64,000 nucleotides of DNA from positions 62,001 to 126,000 of the forward strand of contig DATHWW010000019.1 of assembly GCA_035460165.1 (NCBI GenBank), read 5' to 3'. Origin of the DNA: MM2 sp035460165. GTDB taxonomy: Bacteria; Pseudomonadota; Gammaproteobacteria; Burkholderiales; Methylophilaceae. Below are positions 23,872 to 31,405 of the stretch, piece after piece; within the stretch, counting starts at the first letter, position 1; each line of letters opens with the position of its first letter. Both the position numbers and the translations under genes were made by a program. Under the pieces are notes generated by a model that worked only from the letters and a program-made list of their open reading frames with translations, was not told the DNA's origin and did no database searches.

Positions 23872-25023
23872 ATGAGCGACGCCGCCGTATATCTCGACCA
23901 TAACGCCACGACCGCACTCGATCACCGCGTCCTTGATGCCATGCTGCCCTTTCTGCAGCAACCGCAAGGCAATCCGACCAGTCGCCACAGTTTTGGCCGG
24001 AATGCACGTCAGGCCGTTGAAAATGCCCGAGCGCAAGTCGCCGCGGCAGTCGGCGCACACCCGACTCAAGTACTATTTACCAGTGGTGGCACGGAAGCGG
24101 ATAATCTTGCAATACAAGGCATTACCGCAGCGCATGTTCCCTCCGGCATAGCGGTAAGCGCGATCGAACACCCGGCGGTTTTTCGTCCGGCGCAGTACCT
24201 GATGGGGCGTGGATGGAAAGTTGCCAGAATCCGTGTGAGTGAAGATGGCCGCATTGCATTGGATAGCCTGAACGAAGTGTTGCAGCAGAAAACCGCGCTG
24301 GTTTCCGTGATGGCTGCCAATAACGAGACCGGTGCCCTTCAGGATATTCCGGCCATCGTTGAGTTATGCCGTCGGCATGGCGCACTGTTGCATACCGATG
24401 CGGTGCAGGCGCTGGGCAAGATAGCGCTGGATTTCAATGCGCTCGGCGTAAACGCGATGAGCCTGTCGGCGCACAAGATACACGGCCCACAAGGCGCTGG
24501 CGCACTGGTACTGGACAAGCGCGTGGATATCAAGCCGCTCCTGTACGGCGGCGGACAGGAAAAAGGCCTGCGCAGCGGCACGGAAAACATCGCTGCCATC
24601 GTCGGATTCGGCATGGCGTGCGAATTGGCGCAGCGCGAACTGAATGAGCGGATCGCCACCACAGAAAACCTGCGCAATCGCCTGGAAACAGGATTGCACC
24701 GCTTAGGCGCGACGATCTTCGGCGCCGGAAGCGCGCGATTGCCGAATACCAGCTTTCTTGCCTTCCCCAACATCGAAGGCGAGACCCTGGTGGTGGCGAT
24801 GGACAAGAAAGGCTATGCGATTGCGAGCGGATCCGCCTGCTCCAGCGACAGCACCGAGCCCAGCCATGTGCTGCTGGCGATGGGTATAGACCCGGAGTTC
24901 GCACGCGGTGCGGTACGCGTCAGTCTCGGTGCGGACAATACCGCCGAGCAGATCGACGGCTTTTTGCTGGCGCTGGAAAACGAACTTTTACGATTGAAAC
25001 GAATGGCCGCATTGGCGGTTTGA
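23872..25023 (+). CDS. Second cysteine desulfurase, NifS-like
   Basis: A 383-residue class V aminotransferase-fold protein. It starts VYLDHNATTALDHRV; the PLP lysine is in SLSAHKIHGPQGAGA (near 204) and the active-site cysteine in ASGSACSSDSTEPSH (near 322). It is about 40% like its neighbour IscS by eye, but shorter and closer to NifS. It sits between iscR and iscS, 10 bases before iscS, so two desulfurases are in one operon. It may serve another acceptor than IscU; that is inference. Confidence 0.88.
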   Translation: MSDAAVYLDHNATTALDHRVLDAMLPFLQQPQGNPTSRHSFGRNARQAVENARAQVAAAVGAHPTQVLFTSGGTEADNLAIQGITAAHVPSGIAVSAIEHPAVFRPAQYLMGRGWKVARIRVSEDGRIALDSLNEVLQQKTALVSVMAANNETGALQDIPAIVELCRRHGALLHTDAVQALGKIALDFNALGVNAMSLSAHKIHGPQGAGALVLDKRVDIKPLLYGGGQEKGLRSGTENIAAIVGFGMACELAQRELNERIATTENLRNRLETGLHRLGATIFGAGSARLPNTSFLAFPNIEGETLVVAMDKKGYAIASGSACSSDSTEPSHVLLAMGIDPEFARGAVRVSLGADNTAEQIDGFLLALENELLRLKRMAALAV

Positions 25024-25032
25024 GGAAGAAGC

Positions 25033-26247
25033 ATGAGTGTGAAGACCCCGATCTACCTGGATTACTCGGCCACCACCCCGGTGGACCCGCGCGTTGCGGA
25101 AAAGATGATTCCGTACCTGACCGAACAGTTCGGCAACCCAGCCAGCCGCTCGCATCCGTTCGGCTGGACGGCGGAAGAGGCCGTGGAAAATGCGCGCGCG
25201 CAGGTCGCGGCGCTGGTCAATTGCGATCCGCGCGAAATCGTCTGGACCTCGGGTGCAACCGAGTCCGACAACCTTGCGATCAAGGGTGCTGCGAACTTCT
25301 ACTCCGGCAAGGGCAAGCACATCGTCACCGTGCAGACCGAACACAAGGCCGTGATCGACCCGTTCCGCGAACTGGAACGCCAGGGCTTCGAAGCATCCTA
25401 TCTGCAACCGGAGCCGAACGGCCTGGTGGATATCGAGAAATTCAAGGCCGCGCTGCGCCCGGACACCATCCTCGTCTCGGTGATGATGGTCAACAACGAA
25501 ATCGGCGTGATCCAGGACATCGAAACCATCGGCAACCTGTGCCGCGAAAAAGGGATCATTTTCCATGTCGACGCCGCGCAAGCCACCGGCAAGGTGGAAA
25601 TCGACCTGGAGAAACTACCGGTCGACCTGATGAGTTTCTCTGCGCACAAGACCTACGGCCCCAAGGGCATAGGCGCGCTGTATGTACGCCGCAAGCCGCG
25701 CGTACGTATCGAGGCGCAGATGCACGGCGGCGGTCACGAGCGCGGCATGCGTTCCGGCACGCTGGCACCGCACCAGATCGTCGGCATGGGTGAAGCCTTC
25801 CGCATCGCCAAGGAAGAAATGGAACTGGAAAATGCCCGCATCCGCCGCCTGCGCGACAAGTTGCTGGCCGGCCTGCAGGATATCGAGGAGGTCTACGTCA
25901 ACGGCGACCTCAAGCAGCGCGTGCCGCACAACCTCAACATCAGCTTTAATTTCGTCGAAGGCGAGTCGCTGATCATGGCGGTGAAGGACATCGCGGTCTC
26001 TTCCGGCTCGGCCTGCACCTCGGCCAGCCTGGAACCCTCCTATGTGCTGCGCGCACTGGGACGTTCGGACGAACTGGCGCACAGTTCGATTCGCTTCTCC
26101 ATCGGCCGCTTCACCACCGAAGAAGAAATCGACTACACCGTAGAACTGATGAAGAGCAAGATCGGCAAGCTTCGTGAGCTTTCCCCGTTATGGGAAATGT
26201 TCCAGGAAGGCATCGACCTCGAGTCCGTCCAATGGGCCGCTCACTAA
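25033..26247 (+). CDS. iscS: Cysteine desulfurase IscS
   Basis: A 404-residue PLP enzyme converting cysteine to alanine and handing persulfide sulfur to IscU. It starts KTPIYLDYSATTPVDPRV; PLP lysine in SFSAHKTYGPKGIGA (near 206), active-site cysteine in SSGSACTSASLEPSYVL (near 328), C-terminus SPLWEMFQEGIDLESVQW typical of IscS. Length matches E. coli IscS (404). GAGGAAG lies just upstream of the ATG. Confidence 0.97.
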   Translation: MSVKTPIYLDYSATTPVDPRVAEKMIPYLTEQFGNPASRSHPFGWTAEEAVENARAQVAALVNCDPREIVWTSGATESDNLAIKGAANFYSGKGKHIVTVQTEHKAVIDPFRELERQGFEASYLQPEPNGLVDIEKFKAALRPDTILVSVMMVNNEIGVIQDIETIGNLCREKGIIFHVDAAQATGKVEIDLEKLPVDLMSFSAHKTYGPKGIGALYVRRKPRVRIEAQMHGGGHERGMRSGTLAPHQIVGMGEAFRIAKEEMELENARIRRLRDKLLAGLQDIEEVYVNGDLKQRVPHNLNISFNFVEGESLIMAVKDIAVSSGSACTSASLEPSYVLRALGRSDELAHSSIRFSIGRFTTEEEIDYTVELMKSKIGKLRELSPLWEMFQEGIDLESVQWAAH

Positions 26248-26271
26248 AGTTACGCAGTTAAGGAAAACATC

Positions 26272-26688
26272 ATGGCATACAGCGACAAAGTACTGGATCA
26301 CTACGAAAACCCACGCAACGTCGGCGCACTCGACAAGAACGACCCGCACGTCGGCACCGGCATGGTGGGCGCGCCCGCTTGCGGCGACGTGATGAAACTG
26401 CAGATCCGCGTCGGCGACGACGGCGTGATCGAGGACGCCAAGTTCAAAACCTACGGCTGCGGTTCCGCGATCGCTTCCTCCTCGCTGGTCACCGAATGGT
26501 TGAAGGGCAAGACGCTGGATCAAGCCATGACCATCAAGAACTCGGACATCGCCGAAGAACTGGCCCTGCCTCCGGTCAAGATTCACTGCTCGGTGCTGGC
26601 GGAAGACGCGATCAAGGCCGCTATCGCCGATCTGAAACAGAAATCCGGCGGCAGCGCCGATGCCGAACTAGCCAAACAGGAAGCTTGA
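26272..26688 (+). CDS. iscU: Fe-S cluster scaffold protein IscU
   Basis: A 138-residue scaffold on which clusters are assembled. The three cysteines are in GAPACGDVMKL (near 37), KTYGCGSAIASSS (near 63) and KIHCSVLAEDAIKAA (near 106), with the HscA-recognition motif LPPVK just before the last. The C-terminus is about ten residues longer than E. coli IscU (SGGSADAELAKQEA). Confidence 0.97.
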   Translation: MAYSDKVLDHYENPRNVGALDKNDPHVGTGMVGAPACGDVMKLQIRVGDDGVIEDAKFKTYGCGSAIASSSLVTEWLKGKTLDQAMTIKNSDIAEELALPPVKIHCSVLAEDAIKAAIADLKQKSGGSADAELAKQEA

Positions 26689-26692
26689 ACGC

Positions 26693-27016
26693 ATGGCCAT
26701 TACCCTGACTGAATCCGCTGCCGACCGTGTGCAGAAATTCCTCGCCAACCGTGGCAAGGGCGTCGGCCTGCGCCTGGGCGTCAGAACCTCGGGCTGCTCG
26801 GGCATGGCGTACACGCTGGAATTCTCGGATGAAATCCTGCCGGAAGACGTGACTTTCGAAAGTCGCGGCGTCAAGGTGCTGATCGACCCGAAGAGCCTGA
26901 CCTATCTGGACGGCACCGAACTGGATTACACCAAGGAAGGCCTGAACGAAGGCTTCAAGTTCAACAACCCCAACGTCAAGGACAGTTGCGGCTGCGGCGA
27001 AAGCTTCACGGTATAG
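26693..27016 (+). CDS. iscA: A-type Fe-S carrier protein IscA
   Basis: A 107-residue A-type carrier with the three conserved cysteines: RTSGCSGMAY (near 36) and SCGCGESF (near 101 and 103). It accepts iron or clusters and passes them to client proteins. It starts four bases after iscU ends, in the standard isc order. Confidence 0.96.
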   Translation: MAITLTESAADRVQKFLANRGKGVGLRLGVRTSGCSGMAYTLEFSDEILPEDVTFESRGVKVLIDPKSLTYLDGTELDYTKEGLNEGFKFNNPNVKDSCGCGESFTV

Positions 27017-27031
27017 GCATAAGGCGATTAG

Positions 27032-27065
27032 CTGTCAGCGCGCAACTCGGACACTACGCTGACAG
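27032..27065 (+). other. Hairpin between iscA and hscB
   Basis: CTGTCAGCG at 27032-27040 pairs with CGCTGACAG at 27057-27065 in the 71-bp gap. No T-run follows, so it is more likely an mRNA stability or processing hairpin than a terminator, separating the iscRSUA part from hscBA-fdx. Confidence 0.45.
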
Positions 27066-27087
27066 TGGCACGCGGATGGCTAATTGA

Positions 27088-27618
27088 ATGCTTGATATCC
27101 ACCAGAACCACTTCGAACTGTTCGATCTGCCGACGAGCTTTGCCATCGACCGGACGCTGCTCGACCAGAGCTACCGCAAGGTGCAAAGCGAAGTGCATCC
27201 CGACCGGTTTGCTGCGGCCTCCTCCGCCGAACGCCTGCGCTCGATGCAATGGGCCACCCACGCCAACGAAGCCTATCAGACGCTGAAATCTCCCGTTTCG
27301 CGCGCGCGTTACCTGCTGCAGTTGCAGGGCGTCGACACGCAGGAAGAAACCAATACCGCGATGCCCGCGGACTTTTTGATGCAACAAATGGAATGGCGTG
27401 AAGCCATTGATGAAGCGCGCTCGGCGCTGGACATCTCCGCCCTTGAAAAATTATTGCTGGAATTGAATCGCGAAGCTGCCTCGCAGGAGTCGGAGCTGCG
27501 CGTTGCCATCGACGAGCAGCGCGATTATCCGCGCGCCGCCGGCAGCGTACGCAAGCTGCGCTTTCTGGATAAAGTGCGGGACGAAATTCAGCAGGCAATC
27601 CTCGCACTGGAAGACTAA
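27088..27618 (+). CDS. hscB: Co-chaperone HscB
   Basis: A 176-residue J-domain protein. It starts HFELFDLPTSFAIDRTLLD; the HPD motif that activates HscA ATPase is in EVHPDRFAAAS (near 37); then a C-terminal three-helix domain that binds IscU. Standard length (E. coli 171). The next gene starts immediately after its stop codon. Confidence 0.95.
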   Translation: MLDIHQNHFELFDLPTSFAIDRTLLDQSYRKVQSEVHPDRFAAASSAERLRSMQWATHANEAYQTLKSPVSRARYLLQLQGVDTQEETNTAMPADFLMQQMEWREAIDEARSALDISALEKLLLELNREAASQESELRVAIDEQRDYPRAAGSVRKLRFLDKVRDEIQQAILALED

Positions 27619-29484
27619 ATGGCGCTACTGCAAATCTCCGAACCCGGCAAAAGCGCCGTCCCGCACCAGCACCGGCTGGCGGTAGGCATCGACCTCGGCA
27701 CGACCAATTCGCTAGTAGCCACCGTACGCAGCGGCATGAGTGTCGTGCTGCATGACGAAGCAGGCCATGCCTTGTTACCGTCGGTGGTGCATTACCTCAC
27801 TTCTGGCGTCGAGGTCGGTTATAAGGCGCAAGCCCAGCAAAGCCACGACCCGCAAAACACCATTGTTTCCGTGAAGCGTTTCATGGGGCGCGGCGTGCAC
27901 GACATCGCCGACATCGGCCACCATCCCTACCGTTTCGTCGATGCGCCGGGCATGTTGCAGCTCAATACCGTCGCCGGCATCAAAAGTCCGGTGGAAATTT
28001 CCGCCGAAATCCTCAAGGTGCTGAAAGCCCGTGCCGAGAAATCGTTGGGCGGCGAACTGACCGGTGCCGTGATTACCGTCCCCGCCTATTTCGATGACGC
28101 TCAGCGCCAGGCGACCAAGGATGCGGCAAAACTCGCCGGACTCAACGTGCTGCGCCTGCTGAACGAGCCCACTGCCGCCGCCGTCGCTTACGGCCTGGAC
28201 AACGCCTCCGAGGGCGTGTTTGTCATCTACGATTTGGGCGGCGGTACGTTTGATGTCTCAATTCTGCGCTTGTCCAAGGGCGTATTCGAGGTGCTCGCCA
28301 CCAACGGCGACTCCGCGCTCGGCGGCGACGACTTCGACCGTCGCATCTTCTGCTGGATGCTGGAAACATCGCAGGTCCCGCCAGTCGGCCCGGAGGATAC
28401 CCGACTGCTGCTGACCAAGGCGCGCGAGGCCAAGGAGCAACTCACCGACCATGCCGAAACGCGCATTACCTGCGTCCTTTCAAGCGGAGAGGTGATCGAT
28501 CGGACGCTGGATAGCACGACGTTCTATGAATTGACGCAACACCTCGTCAGCAAAACCCTGACGCCTACCCGCAAGGCCTTGCGCGACGCTGGCATCAGCA
28601 TTGAGGACGTGCAAGGCGTGGTGATGGTGGGCGGCTCGACACGCATGCCGCAGATCCAGCATGCCGTCGCCGAATTCTTCAAGCAGGAGCCGCTGACCAA
28701 CCTCGACCCGGACAAGGTCGTGGCACTCGGCGCAGCGATCCAGGCCAACGTGCTCGCCGGCAACAAGAACGAAAACGAACTCCTGCTGCTCGACGTGATC
28801 CCGCTATCGCTCGGACTGGAAACCATGGGCGGCCTGACCGAAAAGGTGATTCCGCGCAACTCCACGATACCCGTGGCGCGGGCGCAGGAGTTCACCACCT
28901 TCAAGGACGGCCAGACGGCGATGAGCATTCATGTGGTGCAAGGCGAGCGCGAGCTGGTGTCCGACTGCCGCTCGCTGGCGCGCTTCGAATTGCGCGGCAT
29001 TCCGCCGATGGCGGCTGGCGCGGCGCGCGTGCGCGTGGCTTTCCAGGTCGATGCCGACGGACTGCTGTCGGTTTCTGCGCGCGAGCAGACCAGCGGCGTC
29101 GAGGCGCATGTCGTGGTGAAACCGTCCTACGGCCTATCCGACGACACCATCGCCAATATGCTGCAATCCTCCTTTTCTCACGCCGAGGAAGACAAACTGG
29201 CGCGTGTATTGCGAGAAGCCCAGGTGGAAGCCGAACGTTTACTCGAAGCCATCCGCGTAGCTCTAGAGCAGGATGGCGATGCACTGCTTGACGCTTCTGA
29301 GCGTGCAGCGCTGGAGTCCCACATGCAAGCCCTGCAAAACGCAATGGCCGGCGCCGACCCGCAAGCGATCACCTCCGGCATGGAAGCACTCAACCATGCT
29401 TCGGAAACCTTTGCCGGCCGCCGCATGGACGCATCCATCAAACAAGCCCTCACCGGCCACAAACTCGACGAAATAAAGGTCTGA
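27619..29484 (+). CDS. hscA: Fe-S assembly chaperone HscA
   Basis: A 621-residue Hsp70-class chaperone: ATPase domain (VGIDLGTTNSLVA near 22, AVITVPAYFDDAQRQATKDA near 152, FVIYDLGGGTFDVSILRL near 200, VVMVGGSTRMPQIQ near 335), then substrate-binding domain (IPRNSTIPVARAQEFTTF) and helical lid. With HscB it drives cluster release from IscU via the LPPVK motif. Length as in E. coli (616). Confidence 0.97.
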   Translation: MALLQISEPGKSAVPHQHRLAVGIDLGTTNSLVATVRSGMSVVLHDEAGHALLPSVVHYLTSGVEVGYKAQAQQSHDPQNTIVSVKRFMGRGVHDIADIGHHPYRFVDAPGMLQLNTVAGIKSPVEISAEILKVLKARAEKSLGGELTGAVITVPAYFDDAQRQATKDAAKLAGLNVLRLLNEPTAAAVAYGLDNASEGVFVIYDLGGGTFDVSILRLSKGVFEVLATNGDSALGGDDFDRRIFCWMLETSQVPPVGPEDTRLLLTKAREAKEQLTDHAETRITCVLSSGEVIDRTLDSTTFYELTQHLVSKTLTPTRKALRDAGISIEDVQGVVMVGGSTRMPQIQHAVAEFFKQEPLTNLDPDKVVALGAAIQANVLAGNKNENELLLLDVIPLSLGLETMGGLTEKVIPRNSTIPVARAQEFTTFKDGQTAMSIHVVQGERELVSDCRSLARFELRGIPPMAAGAARVRVAFQVDADGLLSVSAREQTSGVEAHVVVKPSYGLSDDTIANMLQSSFSHAEEDKLARVLREAQVEAERLLEAIRVALEQDGDALLDASERAALESHMQALQNAMAGADPQAITSGMEALNHASETFAGRRMDASIKQALTGHKLDEIKV

Positions 29485-29485
29485 A

Positions 29486-29827
29486 ATGCCGCAAATCATC
29501 GTTCTGCCGCACGAGGAACTCTGCCCGGAAGGCGCCGCATTCGAAGCCAAGCCCGGCATGTCCATCTGCGACAACCTACTGACTCACCACATCGACATCG
29601 ATCACGCCTGCGACAAAGTCTGCGCCTGCACCACCTGCCACGTGATCGTGCGTGAAGGATACATATCGTTGAACGCGCCCGAGGAAAAGGAAGAAGACCT
29701 GCTGGACAAGGCATGGGGATTGGAACCGAACTCGCGGCTTTCTTGCCAGGCGATAGTCGACAATGCCGATCTCGTCGTGGAAATCCCCAAGTACTCCATC
29801 AACATGGCCAAGGAAGGCCATCGCTAG
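29486..29827 (+). CDS. fdx: Isc-type [2Fe-2S] ferredoxin
   Basis: A 113-residue adrenodoxin-type ferredoxin. The cluster cysteines are in HACDKVCACTTCHVIV (spacing C-x5-C-x2-C counting the ligands, near 43-52) and NSRLSCQAIV (near 87). It supplies electrons for cluster assembly on IscU. It begins one base after the hscA stop. The iscX gene that usually follows is absent. Confidence 0.96.
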   Translation: MPQIIVLPHEELCPEGAAFEAKPGMSICDNLLTHHIDIDHACDKVCACTTCHVIVREGYISLNAPEEKEEDLLDKAWGLEPNSRLSCQAIVDNADLVVEIPKYSINMAKEGHR

Positions 29828-29958
29828 CACAACCCTCCTTGGCACAGGCATTCCTGCCTGCATTAGCCAAAATATCCAAGGACTTGCCTGCGCTACGGCC
29901 TTGTCGGAAGCGCATATCTGGTCTACCCTGAATAAAAATAAATCAGGGAAGGCCATCC

Positions 29959-31347
29959 ATGTTGAATTTCGATTTCATCGTCATCGGTAGTGGCCCCGCG
30001 GGACAACGCGCCGCGATCCAGGCCGCCAAGCTGGGCAAGAACGTCGCTCTGATCGAGAATCGCAGTGTGGTCGGCGGCGTCACCGTCCATACCGGCACCA
30101 TCCCTAGCAAGACTTTGCGCGAAGCTGTGCTCTACCTCACCGGCTGGACCCAGCGCGGCCTTTACGGCCAAAGCTACCGCCTCAAGCAGAACTTGACCAT
30201 CGACGACCTGATGCAGCGCCTGCAAATTACGATACGCAACGAAGTCGGCGTAATCGAGAGCCAACTGGCGCGCAACGGCGTGACCGTGACCCACGGCATC
30301 GCCGCCTTTCATGATCCGCATACCATCCATGTCACCGGCCACGATGGCGAAATAAGCGAGTTGTCGGCGGAAAAGTTCGTCATCGCCACCGGCACCACGC
30401 CATCGCGGCCCGCCGACATCCCGTTCGACGACGGCTACATCATCGACAGCGACGGCATCCTCAACCTCAAAAAAATTCCCCGGACCATGGCCATCGTTGG
30501 CGCCGGCGTGATCGGCGTCGAATATGCCGCGATGTTCAGCGCACTGGACGTCAAGGTCACGCTGATCGACGGCCGCCCGCAGATGCTGGACTTCCTCGAC
30601 CGCGAAGTGGTCGACGAACTGATGCATAGCCTGCGCGCGCGGCAGGTCACGTTGCGGCTGGGCGAGAAGGTCGCCACGATGCGGCACACCGCCGACGAGG
30701 ACGTCGAGATGATCATGGCCAGCGGCAAGCGCGTGGTCGCGGACATCGTGATGTTCGCCGCCGGGCGGCAGGGGGCCACGGATGCCTTGAAGCTGGAAAA
30801 CGCCGGCCTCACGGCGGACGACCGCGGCCGCATCAAGGTCGACTACTGCTACACCACCGCAGTGCCGCACATCTATGCCGCAGGCGACGTCATCGGCTTC
30901 CCCAGCCTGGCCTCGACCTCGATGGAGCAAGGGCGGCTGGCCGCGTGCCATGCGTGGGACAAGACCTCTGCCTGCGTACCGGAACATTTCCCTTTCGGCA
31001 TCTACAGCATCCCGGAAATCAGCATGGTGGGCGCGACGGAACAGCAGCTCACCCAGAACAATATTCCTTACGAAGTCGGCGTGGCCCGCTTCCGGGAAAC
31101 GGCGCGCGGGCAAATCCTGCGACTGGAAGAAGGCATGCTGAAAATCATCTGCGGGCTGGAAGACCGGCGCGTGCTGGGCGTGCATATTTTCGGCGAGAGC
31201 GCGACCGAACTGATCCACATCGGCCAGGCGGTCATTAGCCTAAACGGCACGTTGGATTACCTGGTGGAAGCGGTATTCAATTACCCGACCCTGGCGGAAA
31301 CCTACAAAATCGCCGCACTGGATTGCTGGAACAAGATGCGAGCTTAG
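29959..31347 (+). CDS. sthA: Si-specific NAD(P)+ transhydrogenase, soluble
   Basis: A 462-residue flavoprotein of the dihydrolipoamide dehydrogenase fold. FAD site FDFIVIGSGPAGQRAAIQA at the start and YAAGDVIGFPSLAS near 310; NAD(P) site AIVGAGVIGVEYA near 178. The redox-active CxxxxC of lipoamide dehydrogenases is absent: that segment reads VGGVTVHTGTIPSK, as in SthA. It interconverts NADPH and NADH in the cytoplasm. It follows the isc operon by 130 bases, so it may have its own promoter. Confidence 0.92.
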   Translation: MLNFDFIVIGSGPAGQRAAIQAAKLGKNVALIENRSVVGGVTVHTGTIPSKTLREAVLYLTGWTQRGLYGQSYRLKQNLTIDDLMQRLQITIRNEVGVIESQLARNGVTVTHGIAAFHDPHTIHVTGHDGEISELSAEKFVIATGTTPSRPADIPFDDGYIIDSDGILNLKKIPRTMAIVGAGVIGVEYAAMFSALDVKVTLIDGRPQMLDFLDREVVDELMHSLRARQVTLRLGEKVATMRHTADEDVEMIMASGKRVVADIVMFAAGRQGATDALKLENAGLTADDRGRIKVDYCYTTAVPHIYAAGDVIGFPSLASTSMEQGRLAACHAWDKTSACVPEHFPFGIYSIPEISMVGATEQQLTQNNIPYEVGVARFRETARGQILRLEEGMLKIICGLEDRRVLGVHIFGESATELIHIGQAVISLNGTLDYLVEAVFNYPTLAETYKIAALDCWNKMRA

Positions 31348-31401
31348 AGCCTGTTCCAGCAAGTTTCATTCCCCGTGCCGCAAGACTATCGAAGCAGGCT
31401 C
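31347..31401. repeat. Small inverted repeat between convergent sthA and GGDEF/EAL gene
   Basis: GAGCCTGTTC at 31347-31356 pairs with GAAGCAGGCTC at 31391-31401. The left end overlaps the sthA stop codon. TTAGAGCCTGTTCCAGCAAG resembles TTTAGAGCCTATTTCAATAG at 17642, so both may be copies of one short element. It may serve as a bidirectional terminator, although T-runs are lacking. Confidence 0.6.
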
Positions 31402-31405
31402 TATC

